Source: JAJISG01 sp964347345 (GTDB lineage: Archaea; Thermoplasmatota; Thermoplasmata; RBG-16-68-12; JAJISG01). From it: DNA of 64,000 bases. Below the pieces are notes generated by a model. That model worked only from the letters and a program-made list of their open reading frames with translations. It was not told where the DNA came from and did no database searches. Position 1 is the first letter of the stretch. Each line of letters starts with the position of its first letter. Of the stretch, positions 9,401 through 15,799 are shown one piece after another. The stretch lies in the NCBI GenBank assembly GCA_964347345.1, contig CAYFYB010000004.1, positions 15,919-79,918 of the forward strand. The letters run 5' to 3'. The position numbers and the translations under genes were made by a program.

Positions 9401-10759
9401 GGGGAGTTGGTCGTGATCACCCATAGGGATGCGGGGACTGGCACGGAGACTCTCTACACCATTGGTGGTGGCCTGTTCGGGGTGTCGTTCGACACCGTGG
9501 AGGCCTTCGATTGCTCCTTCCTGCCTCCAGCACCCACGCCCTTGACCGTGGTTCTCGAACCGGCCGGTGGGATTGTAGGCTCCACCTTTGACATCATTGG
9601 GAGCGGGGCGGAAGTCGGCGGCGTGACGATCCTTGCCTTCTGGGATGAGCAAGTCCCTGAGAAGTTCCTAGGAGATGCGATCACGGACGACGAGGGGAGT
9701 TTCACAATCTCCGCCACAGTACCAGAGGACGTGTTCGGTCCGCACAGAGTGATCGTGCGGGACTTAGAATTCACTCGACTGGGCAGCGCCTTGTTCAGGG
9801 TCATCCCCAGCCTTGCGGTCAGCCCTGAAAGGGCCTTTGTTGGTGACCGTGTGGAGCTCCGAGGCACGGGCTACCCCGCCTTCGCCAACATTGTGATTAC
9901 CCTCGACGACATGGCTGTCAAGACGGCTTTAACGGACTCGTTCGGATCTTGGGGGACCACCATCAGGGTGCCGCCGGTTCCAAGGGGCATCCACCTCTTC
10001 GTGGGCACTGATCCAGGAACGGGCGTGAGCGCCGCCGCTGAGCTGGTGGTGAGGGAGAAGGTGACCCTAGCGGTCGGAATCGACACGTCTCCCGCTCGCG
10101 TGAGAGGAGAGGTGGTCCGCTCCTTCGCCCTCGTGAGCTTAGAGGGAGTGCCCCTCTCTGCGGACTCCACCACGGCGAAGCTCTACGTTCCCGATGGCAC
10201 CGTCAGCAGCCTGCTACCAGTTCTCCTCGATGAAGGTCTGTACGCCATCAGCTTCACTGTGGATCGCAATGCGCCGCTGGGAGACTACGCCCTGGTCTTT
10301 GCGGCCCATGTCGAGCAGGAGTTCCTGGTAGGCTCCGGCGTCGGCCTGGTAAGCTTCCAGGTCCTAAGGCTGCTTCCTGGTCCACCAAGCCGTATCGTGT
10401 CAGTGGATGGGAGCACTGCCACGGTCCAAGCGGAGGACAGACAGGTGTTGCTCGACCTGTTGATGGTGAACGCCCGAATCGTTTCCGTGGAGGGAACTAG
10501 GGTGCTGGTGGAGACCGATGTGGGCCTATTGTGGGCGGATCTCGAGGCTCTCAATCCCCGTGCCATCAGACTTGACGGCCTCGGCCTCAGCATGGAGACC
10601 GATCTAGGCCTGCTCCGCGTCTACCTCACCGATCTGGCCTTCGGCTCCTGGGTGGCTCAGGCGGCTCTTGTGGGAATCCTCCTCGCCGGTGGATTGCTGG
10701 CCTGGCAGCTCGTCCGCCCTGCTCGTCGGAAGCCACCTTCCTCGAGGGACCAGAGATAG
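6479..10759 (+). CDS. Giant secreted Asp-box (BNR) and kelch-repeat protein with C-terminal membrane anchor
   Basis: 1426 residues. An N-terminal hydrophobic signal peptide (residues about 5-28) is followed by a sialidase-like beta-propeller with six Asp boxes of the form SxDGGxxW/F/Y near residues 175, 231, 286, 350, 420 and 478. Then come an Ig-like pair (about 545-710), a kelch propeller with about six GG repeats (about 720-1010), further Ig-like domains (about 1020-1195), and three short related beta segments near 1315-1385. A transmembrane helix near 1388-1412 is followed by a basic tail. It is probably an extracellular, membrane-anchored glycan-binding or adhesion protein. Nothing shows sialidase activity: Asp boxes are structural. 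The start is TTG with a G-rich site just upstream. Confidence 0.85.
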   Translation: MRIRSFVVALAVFVATVLLLNVAGALLTASTSATQASSPSGGTGSLVNEIHSTEGQRALIEPLTGVSHSGQDGLVVPHAEFLSSGAWLSSIGQENRIPRFTPLILEGAEGTPGVSGPVQSWDFNVPVGFEGVLFPHNEPAIAVSALDSNNLVAIYHDYEAASLTDFTEFVVTKFSLDGGLTWSTRFSHPTLVPFGQSFDPAIAADAEGNFYAAYLVLDFEVGTSNLVVGKSTDGGATWEHSIARAGEPFFEFLDKDFIAVDPVTGILYGTYSNFYEDFVSIEVVRSTDGGASWEPPIVLETVRITEIPEIRLIQGAYPAARNGVVMVAYYDSLDDGWLLGDFGLKVAVSNDGGATYSPSVLAGILPGEMPFWLPSRAISLFHPRIWATMAPIPAIGPEGNLYMVATAAGDNTGDTFFLRSADGGLSWSPPTIISDDPFGRAQFFPWIAVQEDGTIHVMFGDRRDDPDDTFYDIFYTHSTDGGTTFSANVPITDTPNTPSWYFIGDYFGLAASPAAAHAIWTDNRIMDNWGDTFTVRGDKVLSAPAIRAIPSRAEFGELVVVLGSGFAPQSEVTVFIEAEIVATARTDDAGGLIAQFEVPDRMAGRYPLSVVDSEGNAALRFFIVKPSLFVDPAEVEIGGTFVVSGTRYKPNIPIILYLGEQFLTDAFTDDTGRFDTRAFIESGPGGERTLSAIPLSPFWVYDDFDFETVTVVLPPGWTPKAPLPEPREGAAGAVVGDEIYVMHGFTPQFGDTKDVRVYDTATDSWSVGPQGLDPLSSEHYQGVTVLREGLERAYLIGGRSFEVLSENREFTPATGTWEYRAPMPTPRAGAAVAAVNNLIYVIGGRDCTSPFCGTPLDAVEIYDPVTDTWSKGTPMPTPRSGASATSLGDFIVVTGGWAREFEATNVVELYDPVANSWSKAPPMPTARAYHGSAICNGWVAAVGGIEKDFSFSSAFEIFNPVLGWQIGTVLPTPRGELVVITHRDAGTGTETLYTIGGGLFGVSFDTVEAFDCSFLPPAPTPLTVVLEPAGGIVGSTFDIIGSGAEVGGVTILAFWDEQVPEKFLGDAITDDEGSFTISATVPEDVFGPHRVIVRDLEFTRLGSALFRVIPSLAVSPERAFVGDRVELRGTGYPAFANIVITLDDMAVKTALTDSFGSWGTTIRVPPVPRGIHLFVGTDPGTGVSAAAELVVREKVTLAVGIDTSPARVRGEVVRSFALVSLEGVPLSADSTTAKLYVPDGTVSSLLPVLLDEGLYAISFTVDRNAPLGDYALVFAAHVEQEFLVGSGVGLVSFQVLRLLPGPPSRIVSVDGSTATVQAEDRQVLLDLLMVNARIVSVEGTRVLVETDVGLLWADLEALNPRAIRLDGLGLSMETDLGLLRVYLTDLAFGSWVAQAALVGILLAGGLLAWQLVRPARRKPPSSRDQR

Positions 10760-10798
10760 AAGGGGACCGCTGGGGCAGGCGGAGGCGGTGGCCCAAAA

Positions 10799-10806
10799 GA
10801 TATTTA
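10799..10806 (+). promoter_or_regulatory. TATA box of tRNA-Gln
   Basis: An AT-rich element (GATATTTA) lies about 30 nt before the first base of tRNA-Gln, at the spacing expected of an archaeal promoter. Confidence 0.55.
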
Positions 10807-10835
10807 GGCAGGGCCAGAGCTGAGTCACCTGCCGC

Positions 10836-10928
10836 AGCCCCGTGGTGTAGCGGTCAATCATGCGAGGCTCTGGATCGACAGAGTCGAGGGGAGACCTCGT
10901 GACGGCAGTTCGAATCTGCCCGGGGCTA
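10836..10928 (+). tRNA. tRNA-Gln(CTG) with a 20-nt intron
   Basis: The acceptor stem AGCCCCG/CGGGGCT gives the A1-U72 pair typical of archaeal tRNA-Gln, with discriminator A at 10928. The T arm is GGCAG-TTCGAAT-CTGCC. The anticodon stem CGAGG/CCTCG encloses the loop CTCTGG^A with anticodon CTG at 10870-10872. The intron (10874-10893) sits at the canonical 37/38 position. It forms a regular bulge-helix-bulge: central helix CTCT/GGGG, 3-nt bulges GGA and AGA, and an inner hairpin TCGAC-AGA-GTCGA. CCA is not encoded. The reverse-strand gene after it has its stop codon on the last three bases of this tRNA. Confidence 0.95.
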
Positions 10929-11480
10929 TTCCTTCACCAAACGCCTCAGCTCTCCCTCTCCCTCCACAGGCCCTCTGGCTACGAGGAGGTCCCTCTCCTC
11001 GACTCTCGTGTTCTCATCGGGCCCGTAGATCCACCTCTCCCCTCGCCGGATGGCGATGACCCACATCCCCGTTTCGGAGGCCATCTTGAGCTCCCCCAGT
11101 GTCCTTCCGACCAGCTTAGATCGGCCAGGAACGGTGACGGTCACAATAGTGGTATCTGACTCCTTCAGGGCGGCCTTCACCACGGGATGGGGCTCAATGT
11201 CCCGGAGGACGACGTCTGCTATGAGGACGGCTCCGTCAGCGATGTTCTCGATGGAGTCAGCCAGTCTAATGAACACCAGGGCCTTCTCCACATCCCTATC
11301 CTCGATGGCCCGCTCCACGGCCTTCCGCTGAACCTCCTGATCCCAACTGTCTACCTGGCCCTCAAGCTCCATAACCTGCCGGGCGATTTCCTCGTTGTCG
11401 TACAATAACGCGGAGTAGGCGAGGTCAACCATCAGCTCCGAGGTGTCCTTCATCTCTAGCAGGATGTCCTCTATCTCCAT
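10926..11480 (-). CDS. PhoU-like plus TrkA-C (RCK C-terminal) regulator, copy 2
   Basis: An N-terminal PhoU-like helical domain (EDILLEMKDTSELMVDLAY) is followed by a TrkA-C domain with the usual GRTLGELKM...G region, residues about 115-180. Such proteins are thought to regulate cation channels or transporters by ligand binding. The start is ATG 11480 with GGGGTGAT just upstream. It lies 4 nt after its paralogue, in an operon with two MgtE half-transporters, so a role in divalent cation transport is the best inference. The stop codon overlaps the 3' end of tRNA-Gln on the other strand. Confidence 0.82.
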   Translation of the reverse strand: MEIEDILLEMKDTSELMVDLAYSALLYDNEEIARQVMELEGQVDSWDQEVQRKAVERAIEDRDVEKALVFIRLADSIENIADGAVLIADVVLRDIEPHPVVKAALKESDTTIVTVTVPGRSKLVGRTLGELKMASETGMWVIAIRRGERWIYGPDENTRVEERDLLVARGPVEGEGELRRLVKE

Positions 11481-11484
11481 GGTA

Positions 11485-12096
11485 TCACCCCGGCCATTTC
11501 TCCTCCCCCGAGGCATACCTGCTCAGCCTGTTGTACCCGTCCTCCGTCCCCCGGACCACGAGGAGGTCCTCCTCCTTGATGACGGTGCCACCAGGAGGGT
11601 CGTAGCTCCATCGCCGGCCCCTGTGGATGGCGATGATCCTCATACCTGTCTCGGTCTCCACCCTCAGATCCACGATGCTCCTCCCCACCATGGACGAGCC
11701 TTTCCCTAGCCGGACAATCCGTATCCTCTCCTCCGCCTCCTTGAGGACGAAGGGGAGGAAGGGCCGGGCCTCTATCCTCTGATGGAGCAGGGCCACCATG
11801 TCTCCCGCTGCGTTGGAGATCGTCTCGGCAGCGGAGGCCACCTGGAGGATGCCCGCGAGCCTCTCCGCATCGTCCCGGGTCCTGCTGGCCATGAGGGCGA
11901 TCATCCGTATCTGATAGCGGAGGTAGTCCATCCTCCTCTCCAGATTCTGGACCTCCTCCCCCAGCTCATCGCTATCGAACATGATGGCCGCATAGGCCAG
12001 GTCCACGATGAGTTCGCTCGTGTCCTTCATCTCCACTAGGAGGTCCTTAACGCTGGTGGGCTCGTACTCTACCTCCTCGAACTCCTCCTCGCTCAT
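11485..12096 (-). CDS. PhoU-like plus TrkA-C (RCK C-terminal) regulator, copy 1
   Basis: 203 residues with the same architecture as the downstream gene: a PhoU-like helical region sharing LxEMKDTSELxVDLAYxA, then a TrkA-C domain (GRSIVDLRVETETGM...). An acidic N-terminal extension is specific to this copy. It overlaps the preceding MgtE-half gene in an ATGA, so expression is coupled to the transporter. The pair most likely forms a heteromeric cytoplasmic regulator, matching the paired membrane subunits. That stoichiometry is inference. Confidence 0.82.
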   Translation of the reverse strand: MSEEEFEEVEYEPTSVKDLLVEMKDTSELIVDLAYAAIMFDSDELGEEVQNLERRMDYLRYQIRMIALMASRTRDDAERLAGILQVASAAETISNAAGDMVALLHQRIEARPFLPFVLKEAEERIRIVRLGKGSSMVGRSIVDLRVETETGMRIIAIHRGRRWSYDPPGGTVIKEEDLLVVRGTEDGYNRLSRYASGEEKWPG

Positions 12097-12650
12097 ATGA
12101 AGACCGCCACCACGAAGACCAAGAATACGATGCCCAACAGGTCTCCGGCCGTCGTCACGACCGGTGTCACGAAGTTGTCCGGGTCCAATCCCTTGGCGAA
12201 GGAGAGGAGGGCCACCGTCAGGGTTACAAGGATGAGAACCCCGGCGAGCATCAGGCCGCTGGACAGCATGATGAAGAGGAGCACCTCCAGTCCGAAGGGC
12301 GGGACTACTCCGACAAGATAAGTGATACCGTATATGAACGTTGCCAGAAGGGCGAAGGTGATGATGTAGAGGAAGAGGGCATCCCTGGCGTTCCTCAACA
12401 ATCCCCTATCCCACGGACTGACGGTTATGGTGCCGGTATAAAGGCCCGAGGTAAGACGGGCGCCCAGGACGGTCCCCACGTTGCCGCCGATTCCGTTCAC
12501 GACGGGCACCAAGATTAGAAGGAAGGGGATGGAGAGGAAGGTGGCGGCCGCCTGATTGAGCACGTGGCCTGCGACGAGCTCTACGCCCAGGAGAAAGGAC
12601 AGGGCCGGGATGCTCTCCCCAATGGTCCTTCGGTAGTTGTAGAAGGTCAC
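12093..12650 (-). CDS. MgtE-type divalent cation transporter membrane domain, half 2
   Basis: A protein of about 185 residues with five hydrophobic segments and the MgtE motif GLDPDNFVTPVVTTAGD in the last third, plus NGIGGNVG earlier. It consists only of the transmembrane domain; the N domain and CBS domains of bacterial MgtE are absent. The start is GTG 12650, with GGAGGGG 5 nt upstream and a GTGA overlap with half 1; the longer open frame upstream is out-of-frame shadow of half 1. Bacterial MgtE works as a homodimer and eukaryotic SLC41 as a tandem fusion. Two separate halves suggest an obligate heterodimer for Mg2+ or a related cation. Confidence 0.85.
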   Translation of the reverse strand: MTFYNYRRTIGESIPALSFLLGVELVAGHVLNQAAATFLSIPFLLILVPVVNGIGGNVGTVLGARLTSGLYTGTITVSPWDRGLLRNARDALFLYIITFALLATFIYGITYLVGVVPPFGLEVLLFIMLSSGLMLAGVLILVTLTVALLSFAKGLDPDNFVTPVVTTAGDLLGIVFLVFVVAVFI

Positions 12651-13204
12651 GAAATCCCCTCCATGGCAGAGGAGACCAGCAGGAGGAGTAGAATGGTGAT
12701 CATATCGCCCACCGTCGCCAGCGATGGCGTGGTGACGTTGTCCGGATCCAGTCCCCACGTGAAGGCGATGAGGATGATGCCAAAGGTTATGCCTATCTGA
12801 ATCACGCCCGCCGCGGTCCCGGCCACTGTTGCTATCAGGACCAGCTTCAGCAGGCCAGCTGATCCCAGGCCAAGGAGAAGGGAGGTGACGTGACTCAGAG
12901 CCCCAACTAGGAGGGAGAGGACCACGCTAAGGATGAAGGCTGCCAGGACATTCTGCCAAGCTTCCGGATTCAGGAGGTTCCCCTTCCCCATGAGGCCCAT
13001 ATGGATGGCAGAGCCCAGGCGGGAACCCATGGCCCCACTGATTCCTCCCCTGAGGGCGATGAGCGCCGGAACCATTACCAGCAGGCCCGGAGTTTTATAG
13101 AGAACGTCCTTCATTTGCTGCAGAAGAAGGCCGGCCGTCACGAGGCCTAGACCGGCCAGGAAGAGGACCGGCAGGGTTTCCCTGTATACCGACGGAAGGG
13201 GCAC
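12647..13204 (-). CDS. MgtE-type divalent cation transporter membrane domain, half 1
   Basis: 185 residues, five hydrophobic segments, with GLDPDNVTTPSLATVGD matching the ion-pathway motif of MgtE and ALRGGISGAMGSRLG matching the earlier helix motif. It is the first gene of a four-gene reverse-strand operon with half 2 and two PhoU/TrkA-C proteins. The GTG start at 13204 falls where a transcript from the upstream TATA box would begin, so the mRNA is probably leaderless. No CBS domain is present, so sensing may have moved to the TrkA-C proteins. Confidence 0.85.
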   Translation of the reverse strand: MPLPSVYRETLPVLFLAGLGLVTAGLLLQQMKDVLYKTPGLLVMVPALIALRGGISGAMGSRLGSAIHMGLMGKGNLLNPEAWQNVLAAFILSVVLSLLVGALSHVTSLLLGLGSAGLLKLVLIATVAGTAAGVIQIGITFGIILIAFTWGLDPDNVTTPSLATVGDMITILLLLLVSSAMEGIS

Positions 13205-13223
13205 CGGTTGGGAAATGCGGAAG

Positions 13224-13231
13224 GATAAATA
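13224..13231 (-). promoter_or_regulatory. TATA box of the MgtE operon
   Basis: On the reverse strand CTATTTATCC is centred about 24 nt before the GTG start of the first MgtE half, which predicts a leaderless transcript. Confidence 0.55.
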
Positions 13232-13236
13232 GGTGT

Positions 13237-14148
13237 TTACAGAGACAGGACTCGAACGGGCAGAAGGCGGTGAAGGATCGTGACGTCCATGGGAAGCCTT
13301 CCCACCAACTCCCCATCCATCTCTACCAGCACCTCTTCCTCCGACTCAGCGCGAATTGACCTTCCCCTCAGGTAGCTCACCTTTGGATGAGCTACGTGCT
13401 CCCCCCTTCTAAGCTTGCCCAGGTTCCTCACGACCTCGCCAAATCGGAAGTCACCAAACAGGACGATGTCAAACAATCCGTCGTCTAGCTGCGCCTGAGG
13501 GGCCGGGTTGAGCCCGCTGCCGTAGTAGCGCCCGTTGGCCACGATGACACTGTTCGTGGGACCCTCAGCGACCTCCTTCCCATCCACCTCCACACTCACC
13601 AGCTCATTCTTGTAGGCGGGGAGGGTGGTGACGATGGCCCACATGAAGGCAGCGCGGCCGCCGAAGAGCTTGGAACTCCTGTTGACTTTGTCTACGACCA
13701 CACCCCCAAACCCGGCCTCCAGGATGTTGGCGAAGTAGCGGGTTTCCCACTCCCCCTCCAGGTTTCGATAGCTAGCCTTTCCGATGTCGACTTTTTGGAA
13801 GGTTGCGGAGGCAAGGATCTCCTCGGAGTGCTCGAGACCAGCGGGCAACCGCAAGGTCTTGGCGTAGTCGCACCCGCTACCTACGGGAAGGATGGTTAGC
13901 TTTGACTCCTGTCGGACCAACCTGTCTTCTTCGACAAAGCCATTGACCCCTTCGTTGACGATTCCGTCCCCTCCGACCAGAACCAGATCGTCCTCCCCTT
14001 CTCTGAGGGCCGCCCTCACGATCTCCACGGCCGACCCGCGCGCTTCCGTGTAGGTCACCTGCATCTCTTCCAGCCTCGAACGGAGGCGCTTTTCCACCGA
14101 TGGCCACTGGCGTCTTACCCTGCCACCTGCTGCCACTGGATTCACCAC
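13237..14148 (-). CDS. YegS/diacylglycerol-kinase-family lipid kinase
   Basis: About 303 residues with the family landmarks: VNPVAAGG at the N-terminus, the nucleotide-binding loop GGDGIVNEGVNG near residue 58, PVGSGCDYAKT, and NGRYYGSGLNPAP with DDGLFDIV in the second domain. It phosphorylates a lipid hydroxyl such as diacylglycerol, sphingoid base or an archaeal ether diol. The substrate is unknown. GTG 14148 is my start, with a run of G about 13 nt upstream that lies in the end of the dehydrogenase gene. It is the last gene of a three-gene operon with glpA-like and AGPS-like genes, which suggests a glycerolipid role. Confidence 0.85.
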   Translation of the reverse strand: MVNPVAAGGRVRRQWPSVEKRLRSRLEEMQVTYTEARGSAVEIVRAALREGEDDLVLVGGDGIVNEGVNGFVEEDRLVRQESKLTILPVGSGCDYAKTLRLPAGLEHSEEILASATFQKVDIGKASYRNLEGEWETRYFANILEAGFGGVVVDKVNRSSKLFGGRAAFMWAIVTTLPAYKNELVSVEVDGKEVAEGPTNSVIVANGRYYGSGLNPAPQAQLDDGLFDIVLFGDFRFGEVVRNLGKLRRGEHVAHPKVSYLRGRSIRAESEEEVLVEMDGELVGRLPMDVTILHRLLPVRVLSL

Positions 14149-14158
14149 GAACAGCGTG

Positions 14159-15799
14159 TCAACCCCCCCACCGGAAAGCCTCCACTTCAGCCACTATCTT
14201 CTCGTAATCACTGATCTCCTGGTCAATGCGCTCCTTCCCCCATCCCAAGGACTTGGCCATCAGGCTCGCCACCTCCTTCGCCACGCTCAGGCCGTGACCA
14301 GCGTCCTCATAGACGAGTCCGGTCCTTCTGACTAGGACGTCCTGCAGTCTGAGGGCCAGCTCTTGCTCCACCGCAAAGACAACGTCGGCGTAGATGTAGG
14401 GTAGCTCAGGTACAATCCTTTGTCTCAGATTGCCCTCCTCGAGGTATGTCCGGAGGCGGTGGCAGTCCCTCCCATAGGAAGCGACGAGTCGGTCCACTAT
14501 TTGGGGATCAAGCCCGCCCATTCCCGAGACGCTCTCCCTAAGCACCTCGAGTTCGGCATCGGTCATCCTAAGATCCCGGAAGCCCAGACCCTCGGACCGG
14601 AGCCGGTTGGCTCGTCCAACCATTCTCATCGCTTTCTTCACGGCTTTCCGAGCGGCCCTTCGGTAGGTGGTGAGCTTACCTCCGAGGATGGATATGAGGC
14701 CGGGAGCGTCCTCAACAACCTTGAAATCCCTGGTGACCTCCGACTCTGGGACTCCGTACTGCGCCAGCAAGGGCCTAAGCCCTGCATAGGAGCTTACCAC
14801 GTCTTCGAAGGCGAGATGCGCCCCGGGGAAGGTGTGGTTCACGGTATCCAGCAGATAACCCACATCCTCAGCCTCGGCCCTGACCTCGTCGGGATTTCCC
14901 CGGAAGTCAGTGTCTGTGGTCCCGACTAAGGTAAGGTCGCGCCAGGGCAGGGCGAAGACGACACGTTCGTCGAGGGGCGATCTCATGACAATAGCGTGCC
15001 TGGGACCCATATTCGACCTAGGGAGGAAAACGTGGATTCCCTTCGTGGGTCTTAACCGATTCCTGCCCGACGGGAGCATAAGCCTGAGGTCGTCACTCCA
15101 AGGTCCCGTGGCGTTTATGACGACCCTGCCCCGTGCCTCATGAGTCTCGTCTCGGAGCACGTCTCTGAATTGGACACCCTGAACTCTGCCATCCTCTCGT
15201 ATCAATCCCTCCACCTTGGCGTATGTCAGGATGTGGGCCCCGGCGCGGAAGGCCAAGGTGCCGTTGAGGAGGACTAGCCGAGCGTCGTCGACAAAGCAGT
15301 CGTAGTACAGGGCGCCTCCCCGAAGGCCCTGGGTTCTAAGGTTAGGTTCCAGGGCCATCACCTCCTTCGGACCTAGCCTGCGGTGCCTTTTCACGTTGCT
15401 GAAGCCCGACAGGAGATCGTAGAGCCAGAGTCCGAAAAGGGTTGCCAGGGGACCCTCTCCCACACCCTCGTAGAAGGGTATGAGGAAGGCGAGGGGCCGA
15501 ACGAGGTGGGGGTAGTTCGTCCTCAGCCAGTAACGCTCCCTGGTGCCCTGGTGGACCATTTTCATCTTTCCGTACTTTAGGTAGCGCAGCCCTCCGTGGA
15601 TGAGGCGGGAGGTTTTGCCACTGGTCCCGCTACCTAGGTCTCCCTTCTCCAGCAGGAGGACCCTGTATCCGATGGCCGAAGCCTCGTGAGAGACCGCGCA
15701 TCCTGTTATGCCTCCGCCCACGACTATTAGGTCATACGCTGCACCCAGGCCACGCAGGATTTCCTCTCGTGTCCTCCAGCTGGGGCCACCCTCCTTCAA
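14159..15799 (-). CDS. glpA: FAD-dependent glycerol-3-phosphate dehydrogenase (GlpA/GlpD family)
   Basis: 546 residues. An N-terminal FAD site, DLIVVGGGITGCAVSHEA, is followed by the family motif GSGTSGKTSRLIHGGLRYL, a C-terminal FAD segment (GGKLTTYRR) and the helical C-terminal domain of GlpA/GlpD. It oxidises sn-glycerol 3-phosphate to dihydroxyacetone phosphate with a quinone or other acceptor; there is no transmembrane helix. It overlaps the AGPS-like gene by 4 nt (ATGA) and precedes a lipid kinase. The context suggests either feeding of glycerol-3-phosphate into DHAP or a G3P/DHAP-based lipid route, unusual in an archaeon that should use glycerol-1-phosphate. Confidence 0.9.
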   Translation of the reverse strand: MKEGGPSWRTREEILRGLGAAYDLIVVGGGITGCAVSHEASAIGYRVLLLEKGDLGSGTSGKTSRLIHGGLRYLKYGKMKMVHQGTRERYWLRTNYPHLVRPLAFLIPFYEGVGEGPLATLFGLWLYDLLSGFSNVKRHRRLGPKEVMALEPNLRTQGLRGGALYYDCFVDDARLVLLNGTLAFRAGAHILTYAKVEGLIREDGRVQGVQFRDVLRDETHEARGRVVINATGPWSDDLRLMLPSGRNRLRPTKGIHVFLPRSNMGPRHAIVMRSPLDERVVFALPWRDLTLVGTTDTDFRGNPDEVRAEAEDVGYLLDTVNHTFPGAHLAFEDVVSSYAGLRPLLAQYGVPESEVTRDFKVVEDAPGLISILGGKLTTYRRAARKAVKKAMRMVGRANRLRSEGLGFRDLRMTDAELEVLRESVSGMGGLDPQIVDRLVASYGRDCHRLRTYLEEGNLRQRIVPELPYIYADVVFAVEQELALRLQDVLVRRTGLVYEDAGHGLSVAKEVASLMAKSLGWGKERIDQEISDYEKIVAEVEAFRWGG

